From contig CAJULJ010000002.1 of the NCBI GenBank assembly GCA_910587395.1, positions 62,001 to 126,000 of the forward strand: a stretch of DNA of 64,000 nucleotides. The letters run 5' to 3'. The DNA is from an uncultured Oscillospiraceae bacterium (GTDB lineage Bacteria > Bacillota > Clostridia > Oscillospirales > Oscillospiraceae). A program made the position numbers and the translations under genes. A model generated the notes under the pieces. It ran no database searches. It saw only the letters and a list, made by a program, of their open reading frames with translations, and was not told where the DNA came from. This document shows, piece by piece, positions 43,431 to 52,081 of this stretch (position 1 is the stretch's first letter; each line of letters begins with the position of its first letter).

Positions 43431-43763
43431 ATGGACCACAAATGCATCGCGGACGCCAACTGGGAGGACACCGGGTTCCGCTACACCCTGTCGCTGATTT
43501 CAGGCAAGTATAAGATGGTGATTCTGTACTGCCTCATGGAGTACCAGCCGGTGCGCTTCAACGAGCTCCAGCGGTATATCGGCAGGGTGTCGGACAAGAC
43601 GCTGAGCCAGAACCTGAAGGAGCTGGAGGCGGACCAGCTGATTCTGCGCACGGTATACCCCCAGATTCCGCCCAAGGTGGAGTACACCCTGACGCCCCGC
43701 GGAACGTCGCTGATGGCGGTGCTGGACCAGCTGTGCGTGTGGGGGACGGAAAACCGGATCTGA
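43431..43763 (+). CDS. HxlR (DUF24) family transcriptional regulator
   Basis: This 110-residue winged-HTH regulator of the MarR-related HxlR family shows the family core LISGKYKMVILYCLMEYQPVRFNELQRYIGRVSDKTLSQNLKELEADQLILR and the wing VEYTLTPRGTSLM. One Cys lies near the N-terminus (CIAD) at the place where thiol-sensing relatives carry their reactive Cys. It is divergent from the flavin reductase and probably regulates it and itself through the palindrome between them. Confidence 0.93.
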   Translation: MDHKCIADANWEDTGFRYTLSLISGKYKMVILYCLMEYQPVRFNELQRYIGRVSDKTLSQNLKELEADQLILRTVYPQIPPKVEYTLTPRGTSLMAVLDQLCVWGTENRI

Positions 43764-43833
43764 CGCCAATAAAATCCGGCAAGGAGCACAGCCGCCTCCG
43801 CCCCCGTTTCCGTGCGCCCCGGTTTCTGCAAAA

Positions 43834-43874
43834 GCCCGGACAGACAGCCGTATGCTGTCTGTCCGGGCTTTTTT
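43834..43874. terminator. bidirectional intrinsic terminator
   Basis: A 15-bp perfect stem (43834-43848 with 43854-43868) followed by TTTTTT lies between the convergent hxlR and uxaB genes. Confidence 0.93.
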
Positions 43875-43895
43875 GAGCTAACCCTATAACAAGTC

Positions 43896-45389
43896 TTACA
43901 CAAGCTCCTTCATCACCGAAAGGACGCCCTCGCCCCGGACCTTCTCCAGGGCGGAGACCACGGCGGCCTCAAAGCCGGGTACCTGGGTCAGGTCCTGTCC
44001 CCACATCTGCTGGTTGGTCATGACGGCGTGGACCAGGTCCGCCGCGCTGTCGCCGCGGTGCTCATAGTAGAACTCCAGCGCCCAGCGGTCGTCGGAGCAC
44101 ACATACTCGTTCCCCCTGGGACGCCTGCACACCAGCCCCTTGTCGTTCAGCGCCTGGATGTCGTTGGAGAAGAAGGCGATGTAGAACGCGAAGGAGGCGG
44201 TGAGGCAGCGGGGCAGCTGGCCGGTCTTTTCCACGTACTCCAGGAAGGAGGGCATGTTCCGCGCCCGCCACTTGGAGGTGGAGTTCAGGGAGATGCTCAT
44301 CAGCTCGTGGTCCACGAAGGGGTTGTTGAACCGGTCCTGGACGGCGCTGGCGAAGTCGGTCAGGTCCTTCTTGTCCAGGGGCAGGGTGGGGATGACCTCC
44401 TCATGGAGCATCTTGTTCATGAAGCCGCGCACGGTGTCGTCCTGCATACAGTCCCGCACGATGTCGAAGCCCGCCAGATAGGCCCCCAGCACAAAGCCGG
44501 TGTGGGCGCCGTTGAGTATGCGCACCTTGCGCTTTTTATAAGGAGTGACGTCGGGCACCACGGGGCAGTTCACCCCCGCCTTTTTGAAGGGTAGCTTTTC
44601 CTCCAGCCAGTCCGGGCCCTCGATGTTCCACACGCCGAAGATCTCGCCCACGTCGATGAGCTCGTCGTGGTAGCCGTTGGCCTGCTCCATTTTGGCCACC
44701 TCGTCCGCATCCTTCACCCGGCCGGGGACGATGCGGTCCACCAGGGTGGAGCAGAAGGTGCACGCCTCGTTGACGTACTTTTTGAAGCCGTCCTCCAGCC
44801 CCCACTGGTTCACGTACTGGTTGACGCACTTGAACAGCTCCCTGCCGTTGTTGTCGATGAGCTCGCAGGACAGGATGACCAGCCCGGACCTGCCCGCCTG
44901 CCAGCGCCTGTAGAGCACCTGGGTCAGCTTGCCGGGGAAGGAGGAGGCCGGGGTGTCGTCCAGCCTGCAGGCCGGGTCGTAGACGATGCCCGCCTCGGTG
45001 GTGTTGGACACTACGTACTCCAGCTCGTCGGAGACGGCAACCTCCATCATGGCGTCGAAATCCGCCTTTTCGTAGGGGTTCAGGCACCGGGACACGGAGG
45101 AGATGACCCGCTTGCGGTCCACCTTCTCGCCGTTCTCCCGGCCCCGGAGGTAGAGGGTGTACAGCCCCTCCTGCTCGTTGATGAGCTTGGCCAGACCGGG
45201 GGCGATGGGCTGGACCAGAACGCACTTGCCGTTCCAGCCGGCTTTTTCGTTGGATACGTCAAACCAGTAGTTGACGAAGGCTCGCAGGAAGTTGCCCTCG
45301 CCGAACTGGAGCACCTTCTCCGGCGCGTTCTCCAGGATGTAGCCGTCGTAGCCGGACTCCTTCAGGGTCTGATAGTTCAACAGCTTCAA
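43896..45389 (-). CDS. uxaB: tagaturonate reductase (altronate oxidoreductase)
   Basis: UxaB reduces D-tagaturonate to D-altronate with NADH in galacturonate catabolism. The 497-residue product belongs to the polyol-specific long-chain dehydrogenase family: N-terminal Rossmann domain (VLQFGEGNFLRAFVNYW), VVSNTTEAGI, the hinge CTFCSTLVDRIVPGR, and the catalytic region KVRILNGAHTGFVLGAYL. The start is TTG at 45389 behind AGGCGGGG; no in-frame ATG is nearby. It lies downstream of uxaA on the same strand. Confidence 0.95.
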   Translation of the reverse strand: MKLLNYQTLKESGYDGYILENAPEKVLQFGEGNFLRAFVNYWFDVSNEKAGWNGKCVLVQPIAPGLAKLINEQEGLYTLYLRGRENGEKVDRKRVISSVSRCLNPYEKADFDAMMEVAVSDELEYVVSNTTEAGIVYDPACRLDDTPASSFPGKLTQVLYRRWQAGRSGLVILSCELIDNNGRELFKCVNQYVNQWGLEDGFKKYVNEACTFCSTLVDRIVPGRVKDADEVAKMEQANGYHDELIDVGEIFGVWNIEGPDWLEEKLPFKKAGVNCPVVPDVTPYKKRKVRILNGAHTGFVLGAYLAGFDIVRDCMQDDTVRGFMNKMLHEEVIPTLPLDKKDLTDFASAVQDRFNNPFVDHELMSISLNSTSKWRARNMPSFLEYVEKTGQLPRCLTASFAFYIAFFSNDIQALNDKGLVCRRPRGNEYVCSDDRWALEFYYEHRGDSAADLVHAVMTNQQMWGQDLTQVPGFEAAVVSALEKVRGEGVLSVMKELV

Positions 45390-45423
45390 AATGATCCCCG
45401 CCTTTCAAATATTATTATTGTCA

Positions 45424-45437
45424 TATCGCTTGCGATA
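45424..45437. promoter_or_regulatory. 14-bp inverted repeat in the uxaA-uxaB gap
   Basis: TATCGC-TT-GCGATA is a perfect inverted repeat 35 bases ahead of uxaB. It may be an operator; no regulator can be assigned. Confidence 0.4.
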
Positions 45438-45489
45438 AAGTGACGCTTTCGCTCCGGGCAGAAGCTCTCCGGCATCCTCCCCGGCCGCC

Positions 45490-45525
45490 GGAGAACCAAA
45501 AATTCTTTTTGCAGGCAAAAGGAAC
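45490..45525 (-). repeat. stop-abutting repeat, copy C (shorter variant)
   Basis: On the minus strand the uxaA TAG stop runs into GTTCCTTTTGCCTGCAAAAAG, then AATTTTTGGTTC. This matches the ends of copies A and B but the central hairpin is shorter and altered. Confidence 0.6.
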
Positions 45526-47006
45526 TACAGCGTGACGCCCTGCTTAAAGATCGCCATGTCGTGGAACCCGGCCTCCTCGGCCTTGACCTGCTTGCCGGAG
45601 GCCACCTCCAGCACGAAGTCAAACAGCTTTTGTCCCAGCTCCTCCACCGTGCCGTCCTCCACCAGGGTGCCGCAGTTGAAATCGATCCAGTTCTTCTTTT
45701 TCCCCGCCAGCGCGGAATTGCTGGCAATCTTCACCGTGGGAACCGGAGAGGCGAAGGGGGTTCCCCGTCCGGTGGTGAACAGCACAATGTGCGCCCCCGA
45801 CGCGGCCAGAGCGGTGGACGCCACCAGATCATTGCCCGGCGCGCTGAGCAGGTTCAGGCCCCGGCGGCACACCGGCTCACCGTAGGACAGCACGCCGGAC
45901 ACCGGGGCGCTGCCCGACTTCTGGGTGCAGCCCAGGGATTTGTCCTCCAGGGTGGAAATGCCCCCCTTCTTGTTTCCGGGGGAGGGGTTCTCATAGATGG
46001 TCTGGTTGTGACTGGTGAAATAGTTCTTGAAGCTGTTGACCAGATTGACGGTGTCGGTAAAAATGCGCTCGTTTTCGCAGCGGTTCATGAGGAGGGTCTC
46101 CGCGCCGAACATCTCGGGCACCTCGGTGAGGATGGTGGTGCCGCCCTTGGAGATGAGCAGGTCGGAGAACGCGCCCACCGTGGGATTGGCGGTGATGCCG
46201 GACAGCCCGTCCGAGCCGCCGCACTTCATGCCGATGACCAGCTCGCCGCAGCTGATGGGCTCCCGGCGGAAGCGGCCCGCATATCCGGCCAGCTCCTCAA
46301 TGAGGGTCAGGGCGTCGCCCACCTCGTCCTCCGACTCCTGGCACACCAGGAACTTCACCCGGCTCTCATTATACTGGCCGATATAGGGCTTGAGCACGTT
46401 GATGTTGCTGTTCTCGCACCCCAGGCCCAGTACCAGAACGCCCCCGGCGTTGGGATGGTTGATGAGGTCGGCCAGTATCCTCCGGGTATTCTCCTGGTCG
46501 TCCCCCATCTGGGAGCAGCCGTAGGGATGAGGGAAGGCAAAAATGCCGTCGATGGTGCCGGTCTTGTACCTCTGGGCTTGACGCTCGATGGCCCGCGCCA
46601 CATCATTGACACAGCCCACGGTGGGGATGATCCAGATCTCGTTGCGCACCGCCGCCCGGCCGTCCTCCCGGCGGTAGCCCTGGAACAGCAGGTCGTCGGT
46701 GGGAACCAGGGGGGCGTTGTCCGGCTCATAGACGTAATCCAGCACGTCGCCCAGACCGGTCTTGACGTTGTGCACGTGCACCCGGCCCCCGGCGGGGATA
46801 TCCTCCTTGGCCACGCCGATGGGCGCGCCGTACTTGATGATGGGACTGCCCGCTTCGATGGGCTTCAGCGCGAATTTGTGCCCTTGGGGGATGTCCTCCA
46901 GAAGGGTCACCGCCTGGCCGCCCACCTCAAGCTTTGTCCCGGCGCACAGCGGCGTCAGCGCCACCGCCACCAGATCGCTGGGATGGATCTTGATAAAGGT
47001 CTTCAT
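45525..47006 (-). CDS. uxaA: altronate dehydratase
   Basis: UxaA dehydrates D-altronate to 2-keto-3-deoxygluconate and needs Fe(II). The 493-residue product has an N-terminal SAF domain (residues 1-95, IHPSDLVAVALTPL, VHVHNVKTGLGDVLDYVYEPD) and the UxaA core (GYRREDGRAAVRNEIWIIPTVGCVN, HPYGCSQMGDDQENTRR, LVIGMKCGGSDGLSGITANP, TLEDKSLGCTQKSG). ATG at 47006 follows GGAG by 7 bases. It is the first gene of the uxaA-uxaB unit. Confidence 0.96.
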   Translation of the reverse strand: MKTFIKIHPSDLVAVALTPLCAGTKLEVGGQAVTLLEDIPQGHKFALKPIEAGSPIIKYGAPIGVAKEDIPAGGRVHVHNVKTGLGDVLDYVYEPDNAPLVPTDDLLFQGYRREDGRAAVRNEIWIIPTVGCVNDVARAIERQAQRYKTGTIDGIFAFPHPYGCSQMGDDQENTRRILADLINHPNAGGVLVLGLGCENSNINVLKPYIGQYNESRVKFLVCQESEDEVGDALTLIEELAGYAGRFRREPISCGELVIGMKCGGSDGLSGITANPTVGAFSDLLISKGGTTILTEVPEMFGAETLLMNRCENERIFTDTVNLVNSFKNYFTSHNQTIYENPSPGNKKGGISTLEDKSLGCTQKSGSAPVSGVLSYGEPVCRRGLNLLSAPGNDLVASTALAASGAHIVLFTTGRGTPFASPVPTVKIASNSALAGKKKNWIDFNCGTLVEDGTVEELGQKLFDFVLEVASGKQVKAEEAGFHDMAIFKQGVTL

Positions 47007-47101
47007 GAACACACTCCACCTTCCCATTCCCTTACTTGATGTTTTTGAGCCTCAAAATGAAACATCTTTCACTTTGGCCCGTCTAAAGAGAGATACTAGT
47101 A

Positions 47102-47115
47102 TGTAAGAGCTTACA
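47102..47115. promoter_or_regulatory. LacI-type operator at the uxaA transcription start
   Basis: TGTAAG-AG-CTTACA is a perfect 6-2-6 palindrome of LacI-family type. It covers the expected +1 of the uxaA promoter and adjoins another palindrome, ATACTAGTAT (47093-47102). Confidence 0.65.
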
Positions 47116-47118
47116 GAA

Positions 47119-47147
47119 AGAATATCTCTATTCCGTCAAAATGTCAA
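47119..47147 (-). promoter_or_regulatory. promoter of uxaA-uxaB
   Basis: On the minus strand, consensus TTGACA (47142-47147), a 17-bp spacer and -10 TATTCT (47119-47124). Confidence 0.8.
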
Positions 47148-47232
47148 TACACCTTATATGGAATGGGGCTTCTCTTCCTTATTTTTGTCGTCTTGCACAA
47201 AATGAGGTCCGATTGCTTGTGAGAACTGGCAA

Positions 47233-47261
47233 TTGAAATGGGCCGCTCATCGGTTTATCAT
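47233..47261 (+). promoter_or_regulatory. promoter of the lacI-type regulator
   Basis: -35 TTGAAA (47233-47238), a 17-bp spacer and -10 TATCAT (47256-47261), 44 bases ahead of the start codon. Confidence 0.6.
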
Positions 47262-47305
47262 AAGATCATGTAAGAATTTTCATAGCTGACCGGGGGTGGA
47301 GCGTC

Positions 47306-48307
47306 ATGAACATATACGATGTAGCGGAGTTGGCGGGCGTCTCCATCGCCACCGTGTCCCGCGTCCTCAACGACAGTCCCAACGTGGCGGAGAAAACCAA
47401 GCAGCGGGTGCGGGAGGTCATGGAGGAGCATTCCTATGTCCCCAGCGGCTTTTCCCGGGGTTTGGGACTGAACGCCTTGAAAACCATCGGCCTGATCTGC
47501 CCCGACGCGGCGGACGATTACATGGCGAAGGCGGTGGCCTACCTGGAGCACAGCCTTCGGGACTACGGCTACGACTGCATCCTCTGTTGCAGCGGCTACG
47601 CTTATGAGGACTGCCAGATCGCGGTCAGCGCCCTGCTCCGGCGGCGGGTGGACGCGCTGGTGCTCATCGGCTCGGTCTACGCCGACGACGACCCGGACTC
47701 CGAGCAGGTGAACTACATCCGGGAGGCGGCCAGGCAGACCCCTGTGTTCCTCATCAACGGCTACGTCCGGGGTGAAAACATCTACTGCGCCGTCTGCGAC
47801 GATTACGACGCCTCCTACTCCGCCGTGAAGGAGATGCTGGCCGCCGGGCGGCGGAAAATCCTGTTCCTCACCGACGTGCACACCGTCAGCACCAACCTGA
47901 AGCGAAAGGGCTGCGAAGCCGCGCTGGCGGAGGAGGGGCTGGCGCTCCAGGGCGATCTGAACGTGGGGCTGTCCAATCAGATCAACCAGACCCGGGACTA
48001 TCTGCTCAAGCTGCGGGGGCTGGACGTGGACGGCATCTTTGCCGCCAACGACGCGCTGGCCGCCGGAGCGCTGAAATACGCCAAGCGCAGAGGACTGGCC
48101 GTCCCCGGGGACCTGACCATCATCGGATACAACAACTCGGAGCTGTCCGTCTGCTGTGACCCGGAGCTGTCCACCATCGACGGCCGGGAGTCCCGGCTGT
48201 GCCAGATCGCCATCGACTCCATCAAGCTGTGCCTCAGCGGCAGGGCGGCCAGCGCAAGGGTGTTTGCCAAGGGCTATCTCATCCGCCGGGGAACGACTGA
48301 GTTTTGA
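47306..48307 (+). CDS. LacI family transcriptional regulator
   Basis: This 333-residue repressor has the N-terminal LacI HTH (MNIYDVAELAGVSIATVSRV with the hinge LNDSPNVAEKTKQRV) and a periplasmic-binding-like effector domain (TIGLICPDAADDYMAKAVAYLE, DGIFAANDALAAGALKYAKRRG, TIIGYNNSEL). It stands divergent from uxaA with a TGTAAG-N2-CTTACA operator between, and beside the pectin genes. It is thus a likely repressor of the galacturonate and perhaps pectin genes. Its 3' end overlaps the convergent pectinesterase gene by 29 bases. Confidence 0.94.
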   Translation: MNIYDVAELAGVSIATVSRVLNDSPNVAEKTKQRVREVMEEHSYVPSGFSRGLGLNALKTIGLICPDAADDYMAKAVAYLEHSLRDYGYDCILCCSGYAYEDCQIAVSALLRRRVDALVLIGSVYADDDPDSEQVNYIREAARQTPVFLINGYVRGENIYCAVCDDYDASYSAVKEMLAAGRRKILFLTDVHTVSTNLKRKGCEAALAEEGLALQGDLNVGLSNQINQTRDYLLKLRGLDVDGIFAANDALAAGALKYAKRRGLAVPGDLTIIGYNNSELSVCCDPELSTIDGRESRLCQIAIDSIKLCLSGRAASARVFAKGYLIRRGTTEF

Positions 48308-49151
48308 CCCAGGGTACCCGGCCGCTGACCGGGGGATGCTCATAAAACCGGGCGGTCTTGTCCCGGCCGGTGTCGTTCCACTTATCGAAGCCCAGGGGCG
48401 AGATGTGGGGGCCGTATGTACAATCCCGGAACTCACACAGGCCGAAATCCCGCCAGGGACGGGCCAGATAGATGGAGCCGGGGGCAACCCCTTCCTGCGA
48501 CGTAAAGCGGCAGCTCTGGAACCGGAAGCCCCGGCTCTGGCGCGGCTCGTGGGCGGGGGCGGCGGCGTAGCCGATGTCCCGGGCGTCGCACAGGGAGCGG
48601 ATCTCGCAGTTGTCAAACACCGCCTCGCCGCAGCCGAAGATGAAGTCCACCGTCCCCTCGATGAGGCAGTTGGTGAAGCGCTGAAGGCAGGACCTGGACG
48701 GACGGAGCCAGTGGGGCAGGAAATCGTCGTAGCGCTCAATGAGGTCGTCGGGCAGAGGCCCCAGAAACAGGGTGTCCTGGGTGGAACTCAGGCGGCAGCG
48801 CTCCATCAGGAACCGGTCGCCATAGACGGTAAGCGCCACCTCCTGCCCCTTTTCCTCGGGGTGAAGGGAGTCGTTGACAACGGACAGATCCCGCATGGTG
48901 ACCCCGTCGGCGCACACCGCCAGGGTCCAGGTGCGGAAGGTGTTGTACTCCGCCCCCGTTTTGTCCAGCTTTTTGGCGTAGTCGTCCCAGAGGATGCGGG
49001 TGCGGTCCGCGCCGGCTCCCTCCAGGGTCAGACCCGGGGTGAAAACAGCGGTTTTGATTCGATAATCCCCCTCGGCCAGCCGGATCACCTCGCCGGGACG
49101 GGCATTGTCAAGGGCCTTTTGAACATTGTCCTGCGGCCCGATCTGGAGCAT
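48279..49151 (-). CDS. pectinesterase (CE8-type pectin methylesterase), intracellular
   Basis: This 290-residue right-handed beta-helix enzyme removes methyl esters from homogalacturonan fragments. The family motifs are present: QEVALTVYGD, the active-site STQDTLF, GTVDFIFGCGEAVF with the catalytic Asp, and LARPWRDF with the substrate-binding Arg. ATG at 49151 follows AAGGAGG by 7-8 bases. There is no signal peptide, so it should act in the cytosol on imported methylated oligosaccharides. It is divergent from the transporter operon. Confidence 0.93.
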   Translation of the reverse strand: MLQIGPQDNVQKALDNARPGEVIRLAEGDYRIKTAVFTPGLTLEGAGADRTRILWDDYAKKLDKTGAEYNTFRTWTLAVCADGVTMRDLSVVNDSLHPEEKGQEVALTVYGDRFLMERCRLSSTQDTLFLGPLPDDLIERYDDFLPHWLRPSRSCLQRFTNCLIEGTVDFIFGCGEAVFDNCEIRSLCDARDIGYAAAPAHEPRQSRGFRFQSCRFTSQEGVAPGSIYLARPWRDFGLCEFRDCTYGPHISPLGFDKWNDTGRDKTARFYEHPPVSGRVPWVKTQSFPGG

Positions 49152-49469
49152 GAAAACCCCTCCTTTCAAATTTCACAGGGACATTATAAACCGCTTTTCG
49201 CTCCCTGCACATATCCCAAAGCATAGAGAATCCGTTTTGTGCATAATCTTGTATCATTTTATCTATGTACACAATGTCTGGCAACATATATAATTAGTTA
49301 TGGTGGAAATTGGTTTTTTGTGGATATATTGCACGAAATGGACCGCGATTCTTTGCCCCTTCGGGCCAAAAGGCGGCGCCCTTTCCGGACTGCTCCGCAG
49401 CCGGGAAAGGATTTCCATTCCCATCAAAATCTGATTTGTACAGCTGATACCGCGAAAAAGAGGGATTTG
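49152..49469. other. 318-bp regulatory region between pectinesterase and the transporter operon
   Basis: On the plus strand a TGTACA-17-TATAAT promoter is seen (49266-49271 and 49289-49294). On the minus strand a TATAAT lies within 50 bases of the pectinesterase start, without a clear -35. The rest is AT-rich near the promoters. No further gene is credible. Confidence 0.5.
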
Positions 49470-50033
49470 ATGAAACAGCAGCTCACATGGAAGCAATATC
49501 GGGCCATTGATCTGGCGCTGCTGGCACTGGCGCTGGCCGTCTTCGAATTCATCATCGTGCGGGCCGCCAACTGGTGGTTTCCAGGTCAGCCCTACACCGT
49601 ATCCCTGGCGGCGGCCGTGACGTCCATCTCCTACATGCGCTGGGGTGTCTGGGGCGCCGTCCACGGGCTGGAGGCGGGGCTGGTTTTCTGCCTGTTCTCC
49701 GGCGCCACCGGGACGCAGTTCATCGTCTATTGTGTGGGAAATCTGTTTTCCGTACTTGCCTTGCCGATGCTGAAGGCCGCTGGGAAGGAGCGGGTGCGCA
49801 CAGGGAATCTGGCCCTGGTGTTCCCCCTTCTGGTGCAGGTGCTGATGCAGGCGGGGAGAGCGTTGACGGCGCTGATTCTGGGCGCCGGAGTCGAGACCGT
49901 GGCGGGCTTTTTCGCCACGGACAGCCTCTCCCTCTTATTTACCTTTGTGATCATCTGGATAGCGCGAAAGCTGGACGGTGTCTATGAGGATCAAAAACAT
50001 TACCTTCTCCGCCTCCACGCGGAGAAGGAATAA
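49470..50033 (+). CDS. small polytopic membrane protein, first gene of the pectin transporter operon
   Basis: This 187-residue protein has about five transmembrane helices (for example DLALLALALAVFEFIIV and RWGVWGAVHGLEAGLVFCLF). The layout with Gly-rich helices recalls the substrate-binding S components of ECF transporters, but no diagnostic motif was found. The ATG at 49470 has GAGGG upstream; the longer frame to 49239 lacks one. It lies 17 bases before the ABC permease gene and must be co-transcribed. Confidence 0.72.
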   Translation: MKQQLTWKQYRAIDLALLALALAVFEFIIVRAANWWFPGQPYTVSLAAAVTSISYMRWGVWGAVHGLEAGLVFCLFSGATGTQFIVYCVGNLFSVLALPMLKAAGKERVRTGNLALVFPLLVQVLMQAGRALTALILGAGVETVAGFFATDSLSLLFTFVIIWIARKLDGVYEDQKHYLLRLHAEKE

Positions 50034-50050
50034 AAAGGAGGAGGTATACT

Positions 50051-51118
50051 ATGAAAGTTAGGGCAGCGGATTTTCTCGAGTATGACAAAGAAGCGCAAGT
50101 CTACCGAGTAAGTCCGGAGCAGGCCGTCCGGGACGACGTGGAAAAGCACTACTGGCGTCATGTGGGTGTGACCATCATGAAGGACTGGCGCCTGTACGTG
50201 ATGCTCGTTCCCATGCTGCTTGTGTTCCTATTCTGGCGCTATTTCCCCATGTACGAGCTGCTGGGATGCTTCAAGGTGTCAGACAGCGTGGTGCCCGTTT
50301 CAGAGCAGCTGTTTTCCGGCTTTTCGTACTTCAAACGGCTGCTGGTGGGTGGGGACACCCTTTCCACCGAGTTCTGGAGGGCGCTGAGAAACACCTTCAT
50401 TCTAAGCTTCTACGGTCTGTGCTTCGGCTTCCCCATCCCCATCATCCTGGCGCTGTTCTTCAATGAGATCCGGTCCAACGCGGCCCGGAGCGTCTACCAG
50501 GTGCTCACCTATCTGCCGAAGTTCATGTCCACCGTCGTCATGACCTCGCTGGTCACCATGCTGGTGAAGCAGGGCTCTCTGACCACCGGAATGGGCATCG
50601 TCAGCCAGGCGATGGAGAGCCTGGGGCTGATCAGCCACGAGGTGGCCAACGCGGGCCTCTTGAACAACCCGGCCTTCTTCCGCTCCATCTATCAGATCAG
50701 CGGCATCTGGGAGAGCGCGGGTTACGACAGCATCGTGTTCTTCGCCGCCATCATCGCCATCTCGCCCACCAGCTACGAGGCGGCCCAGATCGACGGCGCG
50801 GACAAATGGGCGCAGATGCGCTACGTGGTGCTGCCCAGCATCCTGTCCACCATCGTCATCATGCTCATCACCCGCATCGGCTCCCTGCTGAACATCGGGT
50901 ATGAGAAGGTGCTGCTGCTGTACAACACCAACACCTATGTCACGGCAGACGTGGTGTCCACCTTCGCCAACCGGCAGAGCGGCATGGCCGGCACGGGCGG
51001 CGCCGCGGGCACCGGCATCGCCGCCGCCGCGGAGATGATGAACAACGTCATCGGAATGCTGCTGGTGATCGGAGCCAACACCATCGCCCGCAAGGCCTCC
51101 AACACCTCGCTGTACTGA
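50051..51118 (+). CDS. carbohydrate ABC transporter permease (LplB/YtcP-type)
   Basis: This 355-residue permease has six C-terminal transmembrane helices and a long N-terminal cytosolic extension of about 50 residues. The EAA-loop is visible as SYEAAQIDGADKWAQMRYVVLPSI, and FRSIYQISGIWESAGYDSIVF is typical of the LplB group of oligosaccharide transporters. Its partner permease follows after 12 bases. AAGGAGGAGG precedes the ATG. Confidence 0.94.
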   Translation: MKVRAADFLEYDKEAQVYRVSPEQAVRDDVEKHYWRHVGVTIMKDWRLYVMLVPMLLVFLFWRYFPMYELLGCFKVSDSVVPVSEQLFSGFSYFKRLLVGGDTLSTEFWRALRNTFILSFYGLCFGFPIPIILALFFNEIRSNAARSVYQVLTYLPKFMSTVVMTSLVTMLVKQGSLTTGMGIVSQAMESLGLISHEVANAGLLNNPAFFRSIYQISGIWESAGYDSIVFFAAIIAISPTSYEAAQIDGADKWAQMRYVVLPSILSTIVIMLITRIGSLLNIGYEKVLLLYNTNTYVTADVVSTFANRQSGMAGTGGAAGTGIAAAAEMMNNVIGMLLVIGANTIARKASNTSLY

Positions 51119-51130
51119 CGGGAGGGCGCT

Positions 51131-52021
51131 ATGAAAAGAAAACTTGAGATCTCCGAGCTGATCTTCAAGATCATCAGCTACACGCTGCTCACCATGTTCG
51201 CGCTGATGTGCCTGTACCCCTTTGTGTACGCGGTGTCCGCCTCCATCAGCGGGCGGTCCGCCGTGGAGTACGGCTCCATCGTGCTCTTCCCCAAGGACGT
51301 GCAGTTTGACGCCTTCGCCCGGATGTTCAGCGACAACATGTTCTGGAACGCCTATTCCAACACGCTGTTCCTCACCCTGTACGGCACGCTGTGGTCCATG
51401 CTCACCGCCATCCTGGGCGCCTACGCTCTGTCCAAGCGGCGGCTGCTGTTCCGCAAGTTCTTCAACTTCTTCCTGGTGTTCACCATGTGGTTCTCCGCCG
51501 GCATCGTGCCCCAGTACCTGAACTACATCGCCACCCGGAAGGTGTTCAACGCTGCGGGCATCATGGACGACAAATGGCTGGTGGTCATCGCCATGGGCAT
51601 GGCGGCCATGAACATCATCCTGCTGCGAAACGCCTTTGAGGGCGTGCCCTCCGAGATCGAGGAGGCCGCCATCGTGGACGGCGCCAGCGAGTTCCAGGTG
51701 CTCAGTACGGTGTACATTCCCATGAGCAAGTCCACCATCGCCACCGTGGCCCTGTTCTTTGCCATCTCCCGCTGGAACGGCTACTTCTGGGCCCGGCAGA
51801 TGATCTCCAACTCCAACGAGCATCCCCTCCAGGTGTTCATCCGTCTCCGTCTGGAGCAGTACACCGACCCCGAGGTGATCGCGGGCTGGAACGAGATCTT
51901 TGCCGCCGATTCCGTGATCTATGCCCTGATCGTGTGCTCCATCGTGCCAATCCTCATCATTTACCCCTTCATCCAAAAGTATTTCGCCAAGGGCGTGAAT
52001 GTGGGCGGCGTGAAGGAGTAA
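51131..52021 (+). CDS. carbohydrate ABC transporter permease (LplC-type)
   Basis: This 296-residue MalG-like permease has six transmembrane helices. The EAA motif is EEAAIVDGASEFQVLSTVYIP, and YPFVYAVSASISGRSAV at the N-terminus together with KYFAKGVNVGGVKE at the C-terminus are characteristic of LplC proteins. It pairs with the permease upstream. The binding protein gene follows after 60 bases with AAGGAGG. Confidence 0.95.
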   Translation: MKRKLEISELIFKIISYTLLTMFALMCLYPFVYAVSASISGRSAVEYGSIVLFPKDVQFDAFARMFSDNMFWNAYSNTLFLTLYGTLWSMLTAILGAYALSKRRLLFRKFFNFFLVFTMWFSAGIVPQYLNYIATRKVFNAAGIMDDKWLVVIAMGMAAMNIILLRNAFEGVPSEIEEAAIVDGASEFQVLSTVYIPMSKSTIATVALFFAISRWNGYFWARQMISNSNEHPLQVFIRLRLEQYTDPEVIAGWNEIFAADSVIYALIVCSIVPILIIYPFIQKYFAKGVNVGGVKE

Positions 52022-52081
52022 GCCCCGCGAGCCCTGTCCAGCGGTAAGATAAATCCAAATCAATACATTAAGGAGGATATT

